Assembly: GCF_015143595.1 (NCBI RefSeq)
Contig: NZ_WYEU01000001.1
Span: 992,001 to 1,056,000 of the forward strand
DNA from: Sneathiella sp. P13V-1
GTDB taxonomy: Bacteria > Pseudomonadota > Alphaproteobacteria > Sneathiellales > Sneathiellaceae
Reading direction: 5' to 3'
DNA length: 64,000 nucleotides
The notes beneath the pieces were generated by a model. That model was not told where the DNA came from and did no database searches. It was given only the letters and a program-made list of their open reading frames with translations. Below are positions 34,218 through 43,194 of this stretch, piece by piece; position 1 is the first letter of the stretch, and every line of letters starts with the position of its first letter. Made by a program: the position numbers and the translations under genes.

Positions 34218-34927
34218 ATAAGACCAAATTGCTCAAATCTGCCTGTCTTATGTTCACAGCCCTAGGTGCAGGTTTTGCACAAGCTGAGGAAATCTATTAC
34301 GGCGTTCAATTTGAAGAATTTGAATTTCGGGCGACAGAGCACGGCGGTGAATTGTTTGTTTGGGATGCGGATAGCTTTATCGGAACGGATGACATCAAAC
34401 TCCGCTGGAAATTTGATGGTGAGTGGGACCTTGATGAAAACTATCTTGAAGGTTTGTCCAATCAATTGGCACTACAAACACCAGTTTCAGATTTCTGGGA
34501 TGTAAAAGCGGGTATTCAATTTGACAGTCCGGAAGGTCCAGACAGGTTTTATGGGCTTATCGGTTTGTCCGGCTTGGCGCCCCAATGGATCGAGATGGAT
34601 CTTGATTTACTGGTCAGCGAAAAAGGAAAAGCTTCAGCCGTTCTGGATATGGAATATGAGCTTTTGCTGACCAATTACCTCATTCTTACCCCTTCTTTGG
34701 AAATCTCGGGTGCATTTTCCGGTGACAAAGAAATAGGGGTGGGGTCCGGTATTAACGGGACGGAAGTTGGTTTTCGGTTGAGTTACGATCTTATTGATCG
34801 GACGGTCTCCCCTTATGTCGGTCTTGTTTACGAGCGAAAATTTGGGGAAACCGCTGATTTGGCAAAAGACGAAGGTGAAGAAACAGCAAGTTGGCAATTT
34901 TCAATAGGTGCCAAATTCCTGTTTTAA
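34214..34927 (+). CDS. copB: Copper resistance protein B (outer membrane)
   Basis: 237 residues: signal peptide (LKSACLMFTALGAGFAQA), then a beta-barrel of the CopB family: GVQFEEFEFRATEHG, SQLALQTPVSDFWDVKAGIQ-type strand, and the C-terminal RLSYDLIDRTVSPYVGLVYERKFG and FSIGAKFLF. It lacks the Met-rich N-terminal extension seen in many CopB proteins. Translationally coupled to copA by an ATGA overlap. Followed by a very strong terminator. Confidence 0.95.
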   Translation: MNKTKLLKSACLMFTALGAGFAQAEEIYYGVQFEEFEFRATEHGGELFVWDADSFIGTDDIKLRWKFDGEWDLDENYLEGLSNQLALQTPVSDFWDVKAGIQFDSPEGPDRFYGLIGLSGLAPQWIEMDLDLLVSEKGKASAVLDMEYELLLTNYLILTPSLEISGAFSGDKEIGVGSGINGTEVGFRLSYDLIDRTVSPYVGLVYERKFGETADLAKDEGEETASWQFSIGAKFLF

Positions 34928-34935
34928 GTCTGAGG

Positions 34936-34970
34936 CCGGTATCAGGAGATTTCCTGATACCGGTTTTTTT
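34936..34970 (+). terminator. Terminator after copB
   Basis: Perfect 12-bp stem CCGGTATCAGGA (34936-34947) / TCCTGATACCGG (34952-34963), GATT loop, T7 run. The ribosome-binding site of the next gene follows the T-run within about 5 bases, so its expression depends on readthrough or on another start. Confidence 0.92.
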
Positions 34971-34985
34971 GAGCCGGAGACTGTT

Positions 34986-35429
34986 ATGAAAAAATACCTT
35001 ACACTGTTGTTAGCCTGTTTGATGATTGAAACCCTGTCGTTGTCACTTGCTTTTGCTGATGACAACACCGCAGATTATTCAAGCGTAAGTGTTCGTAATG
35101 CCAAGATCGTCGAAAGCCAAGAAACAGGTCGGTGGAGATTGATGGCGACTTTTCAAAATGAAAGCCAAAGTAATCTTGTCTTGCTTGGATTTTTAGTGGC
35201 GGAAGAGGAACACAGCCTACCCTTCAAGATAAAAGTGGGGGAAAATGACTATAGAAACATTCAATCCTTATCGCTGTCCCCAGAAGAGGTGTTGGATCTT
35301 TCCACCAGCCATGTGGTAGCTGAATTTGACAGGGCGTTGGATGTTCACGGGGCTATAGGTACGGTAAAAGCTGTTTTGCATACCTCCCATGGGTATGTGC
35401 CCTTTTGGGCCCATAAGATAATAAACTGA
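34986..35429 (+). CDS. Small periplasmic protein, unknown function, next to copB
   Basis: 147 residues from ATG 34986; the frame extends upstream but GGAGA lies just before this ATG. A signal peptide (LTLLLACLMIETLSLSLAFA) leads to a ~120-residue beta-prone domain (SVRNAKIVESQETGRWRLMATFQNES) resembling small immunoglobulin-like periplasmic proteins. It lacks the HxxM-type copper motif of PCuAC chaperones. Its place directly beyond the copB terminator suggests a copper-related role by context only. Confidence 0.65.
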   Translation: MKKYLTLLLACLMIETLSLSLAFADDNTADYSSVSVRNAKIVESQETGRWRLMATFQNESQSNLVLLGFLVAEEEHSLPFKIKVGENDYRNIQSLSLSPEEVLDLSTSHVVAEFDRALDVHGAIGTVKAVLHTSHGYVPFWAHKIIN

Positions 35430-35612
35430 AATCAATGTTTTCGATTGGTTGCATCCATATGCTGGACAAAGTCGCGTAAATCGCTGGAAACTTTTTTGAA
35501 ATAATTGGAATTTATCTTGGACTTCTCAGCCCTGAGCGTTAAAAAAGCGGGGAAAGAGATACATATGCAGGGCTTTTGGGAAGCCTTCTGTTGCTAGATG
35601 AAGGATAAGACG

Positions 35613-36563
35613 ATGTCAGCAGGTTTAATCACCATTATTGGCGGGTCTGGATATATCGGCCGTCACCTGACCGGCAAACTGGCTGAAAAGGGATACCGTA
35701 TCCGTCTTGCGGTGCGGGATACTGAAAAAGCGGCGCAACTGATGACACAGGGTGACGTGGGTCAGGTTGTGGGCGTTCAGACCAATATCCGTAACGTTCC
35801 TTCCATTGAGCGTGCGGTCGCCGGTGCTGATGTGGTTATTAATCTGGTGGGTCTTCTTTATGAAGCGGGCGCCCAGAAATTTGATGCTGTTCATGCGGAA
35901 GGTGCAGGTAACGTTGCCGCTGCTGCCAAGGCCGCTGGTGCCAGTCAGCTTATTCAAATGTCTGCCCTCGGCGCAGATGAAAAAGGCGAATCTGCTTACG
36001 CCCGGACAAAAGCTGAAGGCGAAGCCCGTGTGAAAGCCGCCTATCCAGAAGCAACCATCCTTCGCCCTTCTGTTGTGTGGGGCAATGATGACGACTTCAC
36101 CAACAAATTTGCGCAGATGTCTGCAATGATGCCAGCCTTGCCATTGGGTGAGGGCGGTAAGAACAAGATGCAACCACTTTGGGTTGAGGATCTGGTGGAT
36201 GCGATTGTGAAAATCGTCGAAACACCTGCCCTGCAAGGTAAAACCTACGAGCTCGGTGGTCCGGATGCTCTCAGCATGGCTGAGATCATTGATGTTATTA
36301 CAAGCGTAACTGAGCGCACCATGTTTGTTTTGCCAGCCCCTTACAGCATGATGGGTGTAATGGGCTTCTTCATGGGCCTTATTCCCGGTAAGCCGATGCT
36401 CACTTCAGATCAAGTGAAGCTGACCAAGGCAGATAGTGTGGTAAGCGAAGGCGCGGAAGGATTCGCGGAATTGGGTATTGAACCAAAACCATTCCAGGCG
36501 GCGTCCCTTGAATATCTTCGCCGTTTCAGAAAAGGCGGTGGCTTGAACGAACTTCATGCCTAA
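35613..36563 (+). CDS. NDUFA9-like NAD(P)-binding epimerase/dehydratase family protein
   Basis: About 316 residues of the atypical short-chain dehydrogenase type found associated with respiratory complex I in alphaproteobacteria and mitochondria (NDUFA9-like). Rossmann motif TIIGGSGYIGRHLTGKL at the N terminus, then DVVINLVGLL, QMSALGADEKGESAYARTKAEGE (in two parts) with the Tyr-x3-Lys pair, and the C-terminal TYELGGPDALSMAEI. ATG 35613 has AAGGA eight bases upstream; ATG 35598 is less likely. Monocistronic; a strong terminator follows. Confidence 0.9.
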   Translation: MSAGLITIIGGSGYIGRHLTGKLAEKGYRIRLAVRDTEKAAQLMTQGDVGQVVGVQTNIRNVPSIERAVAGADVVINLVGLLYEAGAQKFDAVHAEGAGNVAAAAKAAGASQLIQMSALGADEKGESAYARTKAEGEARVKAAYPEATILRPSVVWGNDDDFTNKFAQMSAMMPALPLGEGGKNKMQPLWVEDLVDAIVKIVETPALQGKTYELGGPDALSMAEIIDVITSVTERTMFVLPAPYSMMGVMGFFMGLIPGKPMLTSDQVKLTKADSVVSEGAEGFAELGIEPKPFQAASLEYLRRFRKGGGLNELHA

Positions 36564-36600
36564 AGCCGCTTCTGCGCGCGCGAAATTTGTAGAATCACGG

Positions 36601-36632
36601 ATGCCCCCTGTGTGTAGCAGGGGGCATTTTTA
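36601..36632 (+). terminator. Terminator after the NDUFA9-like gene
   Basis: Perfect 10-bp stem ATGCCCCCTG (36601-36610) / CAGGGGGCAT (36618-36627), then TTTTATT. Confidence 0.9.
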
Positions 36633-36742
36633 TTGCGTCCTGTCAGTAATTTAATTTCAATAGGTCCGATATGGGACTAATTAGATTTGAAAATAGTAAA
36701 AATCAGGCAAAAATCCTCCTCTTTGTGACAGGTCGGTGAAAC

Positions 36743-36767
36743 TATAGGACAGTATTTATGTCCTATA
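36743..36767 (+). promoter_or_regulatory. Perfect 9-bp inverted repeat upstream of gltD (candidate operator)
   Basis: TATAGGACA (36743-36751), 7-base spacer, TGTCCTATA (36759-36767). It lies about 220 bases before gltD, within a 360-base leader between the preceding terminator and the gene; a plausible repressor or activator site for glutamate synthase. Confidence 0.55.
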
Positions 36768-36884
36768 TGTCATTTTTTACTGGTCTAAAGCCATTTCCTT
36801 CGGTAAAAGAAGACAACTTCCGTTGTGTGCTTGTTCGGAAATAGACGTGGATGCGTGTGGCTCCACCCTGAATAAGAAGCAAAA

Positions 36885-36971
36885 GGCAATCAAGATTGCC
36901 TGGCGTCAATGAAACGCCAAAACACTTTTGGAAAATAAGGACGAAACAAATGCCCGGTGATTTCATCGGGC
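36885..36971 (+). other. Series of three hairpins in the gltD leader
   Basis: GGCAATC-AA-GATTGCC (36885-36900), TGGCGT-loop-ACGCCA (36901-36919), and GCCCGGTGA / TCATCGGGC (36952-36971, one wobble pair). The last lies just before the gltD ribosome-binding site AGGGA (36979-36983). They could shape translation or mRNA stability. I do not recognise a known riboswitch class. Confidence 0.5.
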
Positions 36972-37075
36972 CAGAGCTAGGGACGCCCGATGACAGAGAA
37001 GATGTTAAAATTTATCTCGCTGGAAAAGCAGATGCCAACCAAACGGGAGGCGGAAAGCCGCCGCGAAGATTTTAA
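36950..37075 (+). CDS. Possible small leader ORF overlapping the gltD start
   Basis: A 41-codon frame starting ATG 36950, with AAGGA nine bases before it, a good ribosome-binding site. It reads MPGDFIGPELGTPDDREDVK and continues out of frame through the gltD start, ending at TAA 37073. Its codon order looks constrained only by gltD in the overlap. It may be chance, or a translated leader that affects gltD translation. No similarity recognised. Confidence 0.3.
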   Translation: MPGDFIGPELGTPDDREDVKIYLAGKADANQTGGGKPPRRF

Positions 37076-38420
37076 CGAGATCTATGAAGAGTTTAAGCCG
37101 GAGAGCGCTGCCGAACAGGCAAGCCGCTGTTCCCAGTGTGGTATTCCGTTCTGTCAGGTGCATTGCCCGGTGCAGAACAATATCCCTGACTGGTTGAACC
37201 TTACGGCTAATGGTCGCCTTGAAGAAGCGTATGAGCTGTCTCAGTCCACAAACTCTTTGCCAGAAATTTGCGGCCGTATTTGTCCGCAGGACCGTCTGTG
37301 TGAAGGTTCCTGCGTGATCGAAAAGGGCTTCAGTTCTGTCACCATTGGTGCTGTTGAAAAATACATCACGGACACAGCATGGGAAAATGGCTGGGTAAAG
37401 CCTGCCTCCCCGACATCTGAAAAAGAACAGTCCGTTGGTATCATCGGTGGTGGTCCAGGTGGGATGGCCGCTGCAGATCTTCTTCGCCGCAAAGGATATC
37501 AGGTTCACGTCTACGACCGGTATGATCGCGTTGGTGGTTTGCTGGTATATGGTATTCCAGGATTTAAACTTGAAAAAGACGTGGTGGAGCGTCGTGCTAA
37601 GCTTCTGGAAGATGGTGGTGTCACTTTCCACATGAATTTTGAAGTTGGCAAAGACGCCACTTTGGAAGAGTTGCGTGCCAAACATGACGCGATCGTCATT
37701 GCAACGGGTGTTTATAAAGCCCGTGACATCGCCCTGCCGGGAAGCGGTCAGGAAGGTGTGGTTGCCGCCCTTGACTATCTGACAGCGTCCAACCGTAAAG
37801 GTCTGGGTGATCAGGTGCCTGCTTTTGAAGACGGCACGCTCAACGCAGACGGCAAGGATGTCGTTGTCATTGGTGGTGGTGATACGGCCATGGATTGTGT
37901 ACGGACTGCGGTTCGTCAGGGTGCCAAATCTGTAAAATGTCTCTATCGTCGTGACCGTAAAAACATGCCAGGCTCCCTTCGCGAAACACAAAACGCGGAA
38001 GAGGAAGGTGTGGAATTTGTTTGGCTATCTGCGCCAAAAGCCTTCCACGGTAATGGCAACGTCACAGCTGTGAAAGCCATCCAGATGCATCTGGGTGTGG
38101 CCGATGCCACTGGCCGTCAGGTTCCAGTTGAGCTGGAAGGGTCCGAATATGACATTCCGGCCGATCTGGTAATTAAGGCCCTCGGTTTTGATCCGGAAGA
38201 TATTCCAACAATGTTCGGTGCGCCGGAACTGGAAGTTTCCCGTTGGGGCACAATCGATGCGGATCCGATCACTAAAATGACAAATCTTGATGGCGTGTTT
38301 GCCATCGGCGACATCGTTCGCGGTGCTTCCCTGGTGGTTTGGGCCATCCGTGATGGACGCGATGCAGCCGTCTCTATTGATGAGTATCTGCAGCAGGCAG
38401 CAACTGCCAAAGCGTCTTAA
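36990..38420 (+). CDS. gltD: Glutamate synthase (NADPH) small subunit
   Basis: 476-residue flavoprotein passing electrons from NADPH to the large subunit, which makes glutamate from 2-oxoglutarate and glutamine. Cys-rich N-terminal [4Fe-4S] region (CSQCGIPFCQVHCPVQ; CGRICPQDRLCEGSC), FAD-binding GIIGGGPGGMAAADLL, NADPH-binding VVVIGGGDTAMDCVRTAVRQ and the C-terminal FAIGDIVRGASLVVWAI FAD motif. AGGGA lies seven bases before the ATG. Unlike the common gltB-gltD order, it precedes the large subunit by 22 bases. Confidence 0.97.
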   Translation: MTEKMLKFISLEKQMPTKREAESRREDFNEIYEEFKPESAAEQASRCSQCGIPFCQVHCPVQNNIPDWLNLTANGRLEEAYELSQSTNSLPEICGRICPQDRLCEGSCVIEKGFSSVTIGAVEKYITDTAWENGWVKPASPTSEKEQSVGIIGGGPGGMAAADLLRRKGYQVHVYDRYDRVGGLLVYGIPGFKLEKDVVERRAKLLEDGGVTFHMNFEVGKDATLEELRAKHDAIVIATGVYKARDIALPGSGQEGVVAALDYLTASNRKGLGDQVPAFEDGTLNADGKDVVVIGGGDTAMDCVRTAVRQGAKSVKCLYRRDRKNMPGSLRETQNAEEEGVEFVWLSAPKAFHGNGNVTAVKAIQMHLGVADATGRQVPVELEGSEYDIPADLVIKALGFDPEDIPTMFGAPELEVSRWGTIDADPITKMTNLDGVFAIGDIVRGASLVVWAIRDGRDAAVSIDEYLQQAATAKAS

Positions 38421-38442
38421 GGTAAGCTGGAGGATAATGAAG

Positions 38443-41400
38443 ATGACTAAAGATATTCAAAAAAATTCTGGCGAAGAATTTGTTAAATCCTGGCAGGAAA
38501 ATGCTGCTTACCTTGCTGAAAACGGCATGTACAACCCCGCTGAAGAGCATGACAACTGTGGTGTTGGTCTTGTGTCCGCCATGGATGGTGTCCCGTCCCG
38601 TAAAGTGGTTGAAGCCGGTATTGATGCGCTGAAAGCGGTATGGCACCGCGGTGCGGTTGATGCAGACGGTAAAACCGGTGACGGCTGTGGTATCCACGTT
38701 CAGATCCCTCAGGATTTCTTCAAAGAGCATATCGCCCGCACAGGTCACGAGCCACTTGATGGCCGTCTTGCGGTTGGCATGGTGTTCTTGCCACGTACAG
38801 ACTTCGAAGCGCAGGAAACATGCCGGACGATTGTTGAATCTGAAGTTCTGAAGTTCGGTTATTATATCTATGGCTGGCGTCAGGTGCCGGTGAACGCGTC
38901 CATTATTGGTGAAAAAGCCAACGCGACCCGCCCTGAAATTGAACAGATCATGATCGCCAATAACCGCGGCGTAGATGATGAACAGTTCGAGCGCGAGCTT
39001 TACATTATTCGTCGCCGGATTGAAAAAGCCGTCCTGGCGGCTCACATCACTGGCTTCTATATCTGTACGCTGTCTTGCCGTTCGATCATTTATAAAGGCA
39101 TGTTCCTCGCTGAACAGCTCTCCAGCTTCTATCCTGATCTGCTGGATGAGCGTTTTGTGTCTAACTTTGCCATCTATCACCAGCGGTACTCCACAAATAC
39201 CTTCCCTACATGGCATCTGGCCCAGCCGTTCCGGGTTCTGGCCCACAACGGTGAGATCAACACCATCCGTGGCAATATCAACTGGATGAAAAGCCATGAA
39301 ATCCGTATGGTTCACTCCACTTTCGGGGATCATTCCAATGATGTGAAGCCAATCGTTCAGGCGGGTAGTTCCGATAGTGCGGCGCTGGATGCGGTGTTTG
39401 AGGTTCTGGTCCGTGCGGGCCGTAGTGCGCCGATGTCCAAAACCCTGTTGATCCCGGAAAGCTGGTCCAACTCACCATCCATGCCTGAAGCCCATAAAGC
39501 GCTTTATGCTTACTGTAACTCTGTGATGGAGCCATGGGATGGCCCGGCCGCGATCTGTGCAACAGATGGACGTTGGGTGATTGCGGGTCTTGATCGTAAT
39601 GGTTTGCGTCCGCTTCGTTTCACAACAACACGTGATGGCCTTCTGGTCGTGGGTTCTGAAACCGGTATGGTGCCGGTTGACGAAGATAATGTGGTGCGCA
39701 AGGGCCGGGTGGGTCCGGGCGAGATGATCGGTGTGGATCTGAAGAAGGGTAAGTTTTACTCATCTCACAAGCTGAAAGACAAAATGGCTGCGGCCCGTCC
39801 GTTCGAGAAATGGATCGAAAATGTTGTCGAGCTTGAAGACACACTGAAAGATGTAGAAGAGCCCCGCAAATTTGATCGTAAAGAGCTGCGTCAGCGCCAG
39901 ATGGGTGCCGGCTGGAGCCTTGAAGATCTGGAACTGATCCTGCAGCCAATGGCCGAAGACGGTAAAGAAGCTGTGGGCTCCATGGGTGATGACACCCCGC
40001 TTGCGGTTCTGTCCAAAAACTACCGCGGTCTTCACCACTATTTCCGTCAGCGCTTCTCTCAAGTGACAAACCCGCCGATTGACAGTCTGCGTGAACGAAG
40101 TGTCATGACACTAAAAACCCGCCTTGGTAACCTCAATAACATTCTGGATGAGGATCCAAGTCAGGCAGAAATTCTGTCGTTGGAAAGCCCAATTCTGACC
40201 AATGGTGAATTTGAAGCCATGCAGAAATATATGGGTGACAGCTGTCAGGTTATTGATTGCACATTTGACGCAAATGGCGGCGCCGATGCGCTGTCTCAGG
40301 CTTTGCAGCGGATTCGTAAAGAAGCCGAAAATGCAGTACGTGGCGGTTGCGCCCACCTGATCCTGAGCGATCTGGACACAAATGCTGAACGTGCCCCAAT
40401 CCCAAGCATTCTGGCAGCAGGTGGTGTTCATACCCATCTGGTGAACGAAGGCCTGCGGACCTTTACATCGGTCAATATCCGTACAGGTGAATGCCTTGAC
40501 GTTCAGTATTTTGCCGTTCTGGTGGGTGTGGGTGCGACAACCATCAACCCATATCTGTTGCAGGAATCCATTGCGGATCGCTTCGATCGCGGCCTGTTCC
40601 CGGGTCTGGATCTGAAGACATGTCTTGCCAATGCCAAAAAAGCAGTGGATCAGGGCCTTCTTAAAGTGATGTCCAAAATGGGTATCTCTGTCCTCAGCTC
40701 CTACCGTGGTGGTTACAACTTCGAAGCGGTGGGTCTGTCCCGCGCGCTGGTAGCAGAGTTTTTCCCGGGTATGCCGTCTCGCCTTTCCGGTATTGGTTTG
40801 CCAGGTATTCAGAAAACAGCCTTGAAGCAGCACAAAAAAGCCTATCAGGAAGATGTGGTGGCGCTGCCGGTTGGTGGTATCTACCGTTACCGCGCGAAGG
40901 GTGAGGTACACTCTTTCGATGGTGAGCTTATTCACATCCTGCAGACAGCCGTTGAGAAAGACAGCTACTCACTTTATCGCAAATACAGCGAAGGTCAGCA
41001 AAGCCTGCCGCCTGTAAATCTGCGTGATCTGCTGGACTTCAAATCTGACCGGAAGCCAATTCCAATCGATGAAGTGGAAAGCATCACTGAAATCCGCAAA
41101 CGTTTCGTGACCGGTGCCATGTCCCTGGGTGCGCTTTCAAAAGAAGCGCATGAGACACTGGCCATCGCCATGAACCGGATCGGCGGTAAATCCAACAGCG
41201 GTGAAGGCGGGGAAGATGTCAGCCGATTCACACCTCGTAAAAACGGTGACAACGCAAACTCTGCGATTAAGCAGGTGGCGTCCGGTCGTTTTGGTGTAAC
41301 CGCGGAATATCTCAATAACTGTGAAGAGATTGAGATTAAAGTGGCCCAGGGTGCGAAGCCGGGTGAAGGCGGTCAGCTGCCAGGATTTAAAGTTTCCGAA

Positions 41401-42990
41401 ATGATCGCGAAACTTCGTAACTCCACACCGGGTGTGACCCTGATTTCGCCACCGCCGCACCACGATATTTACTCGATCGAGGATCTGGCGCAGCTGATCT
41501 ATGACCTTAAGCAGATCAACCCGGAAGCACGTGTTTGTGTGAAACTGGTATCTGAGGCAGGTATCGGTACGGTTGCCGCCGGTGTTGCGAAGGCGAAAGC
41601 CGACGTGATCATGATCTCCGGTAACTCCGGCGGTACAGGCGCAAGCCCACAGACATCTGTTAAATATGCAGGTGTTCCATGGGAAATGGGTCTGCCGGAA
41701 GTGAACCAGGTTCTGACTCTGAATAAACTGCGCCATTCTGTTCAGCTTCGTGTTGACGGCGGTATGAAAACAGGCCGTGACATTGTCATCAGTGCCATGA
41801 TGGGCGGTGAAGAATATGGTCTGGGTACTGGTGCACTTGTGGCGCTGGGTTGTATTCTTGTGCGTCAGTGTCACTCCAACACTTGTCCTGTGGGTATCTG
41901 TACGCAGGATGAAGACCTGATCAAGAAATACGAAGGAACTGCCGATAAGGTTGTGAACCTCTTCAGCTTCCTCGCCGAAGAAGTTCGCGAAATTCTGGCC
42001 TCCTTGGGCTACCGTTCCTTGGAAGAAATCATCGGTCGCAGTAATCTGCTGACACAGGTGAGCCGCGGTGCAGCCCATCTGGATGATCTGGATCTGAATC
42101 CGCTTCTGGCGGAAGCGGATGCCGGTGACAAGCCGCGTTATTGTACAAATGACGGTCCGGTTGCGGTTCCAGAAACTCTGGATGCCCAGATGATTTTGGA
42201 TGCGGCCAGCGTCTTTAACAAAGGCGGTGAAAAACGTCAGCTCGCCTACAGCATCCGTAATACGCATCGTGCCATCGGCACCAAACTGTCCTCTCAGATT
42301 GTTCGTACCTTCGGTATGACAGGGTTGGAGCCAGGCCACATCACTGTGCGCCTTCGTGGGTCCGCCGGTCAGTCCTTGGGTGCCTTTGCGGTGCAGGGTC
42401 TGAAACTGGAAGTGCTGGGTGATGCCAACGACTACTGCGGTAAGGGTCTCTCTGGCGGTACCATTGTTGTCCGTCCAATGACCTCCAGCCCGATCGTCTG
42501 GAACGAAAATACCATTATCGGTAATACGGTTCTCTATGGCGCCACATCTGGTTACCTGTATGCAGCAGGTCAGGCCGGTGAGCGTTTCGCCGTCCGTAAC
42601 TCAGGTGCAACGGCAGTGATCGAAGGTGCCGGCACGAACGGTTGCGAATATATGACCGGTGGTAAGGTTGTGATCCTTGGTGCGGTTGGCGGCAACTTTG
42701 CGGCGGGCATGACCGGCGGTATGGCCTATGTTTATGATGAAAACAACACCCTGCCGACGGATATCAATGATGAAAGCGTCGTCTACCAGCGTCTGCAATC
42801 CTCCCATTGGGAAGAAGACCTGAAAGCAATGGTTCAGGAACATCTGGACCAGACCGGATCTCCAATGGCTGAGCGCTTGCTGGCCCACTGGGAAATGGAA
42901 CGTGATCACTTCTGGCAAATCTGTCCGAAAGAGATGATCAACAAACTGGAACATCCCCTGTCAGATGAAGCGGATAAACAAACCGCTTAA
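38443..42990 (+). CDS. gltB: Glutamate synthase (NADPH) large subunit
   Basis: 1,515 residues from ATG 38443; ATG 38437 is an alternative, while the frame upstream to 38287 is an overlap with gltD. GGAGG lies upstream. The N-terminal Ntn-type glutaminase domain begins at a Cys preceded by a short propeptide (EEHDNCGVGLVSAMDG), which becomes the catalytic Cys1. The central domain and FMN-binding synthase domain follow (SGNSGGTGASPQ, MGLPEVNQVLTLN, GALVALGCILVRQCHSNTCPVGI with 3Fe-4S cysteines), then the C-terminal beta-helix GXXGXXXG domain (GLSGGTIVVRP). Fused domain order is the standard bacterial GltB. Ends before a strong terminator. Confidence 0.98.
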   Translation: MTKDIQKNSGEEFVKSWQENAAYLAENGMYNPAEEHDNCGVGLVSAMDGVPSRKVVEAGIDALKAVWHRGAVDADGKTGDGCGIHVQIPQDFFKEHIARTGHEPLDGRLAVGMVFLPRTDFEAQETCRTIVESEVLKFGYYIYGWRQVPVNASIIGEKANATRPEIEQIMIANNRGVDDEQFERELYIIRRRIEKAVLAAHITGFYICTLSCRSIIYKGMFLAEQLSSFYPDLLDERFVSNFAIYHQRYSTNTFPTWHLAQPFRVLAHNGEINTIRGNINWMKSHEIRMVHSTFGDHSNDVKPIVQAGSSDSAALDAVFEVLVRAGRSAPMSKTLLIPESWSNSPSMPEAHKALYAYCNSVMEPWDGPAAICATDGRWVIAGLDRNGLRPLRFTTTRDGLLVVGSETGMVPVDEDNVVRKGRVGPGEMIGVDLKKGKFYSSHKLKDKMAAARPFEKWIENVVELEDTLKDVEEPRKFDRKELRQRQMGAGWSLEDLELILQPMAEDGKEAVGSMGDDTPLAVLSKNYRGLHHYFRQRFSQVTNPPIDSLRERSVMTLKTRLGNLNNILDEDPSQAEILSLESPILTNGEFEAMQKYMGDSCQVIDCTFDANGGADALSQALQRIRKEAENAVRGGCAHLILSDLDTNAERAPIPSILAAGGVHTHLVNEGLRTFTSVNIRTGECLDVQYFAVLVGVGATTINPYLLQESIADRFDRGLFPGLDLKTCLANAKKAVDQGLLKVMSKMGISVLSSYRGGYNFEAVGLSRALVAEFFPGMPSRLSGIGLPGIQKTALKQHKKAYQEDVVALPVGGIYRYRAKGEVHSFDGELIHILQTAVEKDSYSLYRKYSEGQQSLPPVNLRDLLDFKSDRKPIPIDEVESITEIRKRFVTGAMSLGALSKEAHETLAIAMNRIGGKSNSGEGGEDVSRFTPRKNGDNANSAIKQVASGRFGVTAEYLNNCEEIEIKVAQGAKPGEGGQLPGFKVSEMIAKLRNSTPGVTLISPPPHHDIYSIEDLAQLIYDLKQINPEARVCVKLVSEAGIGTVAAGVAKAKADVIMISGNSGGTGASPQTSVKYAGVPWEMGLPEVNQVLTLNKLRHSVQLRVDGGMKTGRDIVISAMMGGEEYGLGTGALVALGCILVRQCHSNTCPVGICTQDEDLIKKYEGTADKVVNLFSFLAEEVREILASLGYRSLEEIIGRSNLLTQVSRGAAHLDDLDLNPLLAEADAGDKPRYCTNDGPVAVPETLDAQMILDAASVFNKGGEKRQLAYSIRNTHRAIGTKLSSQIVRTFGMTGLEPGHITVRLRGSAGQSLGAFAVQGLKLEVLGDANDYCGKGLSGGTIVVRPMTSSPIVWNENTIIGNTVLYGATSGYLYAAGQAGERFAVRNSGATAVIEGAGTNGCEYMTGGKVVILGAVGGNFAAGMTGGMAYVYDENNTLPTDINDESVVYQRLQSSHWEEDLKAMVQEHLDQTGSPMAERLLAHWEMERDHFWQICPKEMINKLEHPLSDEADKQTA

Positions 42991-43010
42991 TCCAGTAAAG
43001 ATCATCAGAG

Positions 43011-43039
43011 AAAGCCGGTGCTCGTCACCGGCTTTTTTT
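43011..43039 (+). terminator. Terminator after gltB
   Basis: 10-bp stem AAAGCCGGTG (43011-43020) / CACCGGCTTT (43026-43035), then T-run. Confidence 0.93.
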
Positions 43040-43194
43040 GTGCCCGGCAAATGTTTCCGCCTCTGGCAATGCCTGCCTATGAGTGATATTTCGGTTGCTA
43101 GCGAAGCCGAGTAAAAACAGTTGCTTAGGTCCGTGTGAAACTTGGCCTGTATCTTGCTTTTGAGTAGGGAGTTGCCCCAAACCGAGGTGTTAAG

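Noticed and set aside
36640-36989. Known glutamine-type riboswitch in the gltD leader
   Set aside because: Hairpins are present but I could not match the conserved core of a known class; recorded as unexplained structure instead.
37005-37991. 328-codon minus-strand frame opposite gltD
   Set aside because: Shadow of gltD; low-complexity content and no domain. The opposite strand has unmistakable FAD, NADPH and Fe-S motifs.
38374-39333. 319-codon minus-strand frame opposite gltB N terminus
   Set aside because: Antisense to the glutaminase domain; no own motif or start signal.
41137-42339. 400-codon minus-strand frame opposite gltB
   Set aside because: Antisense to conserved gltB FMN and Fe-S regions; no known protein signature.
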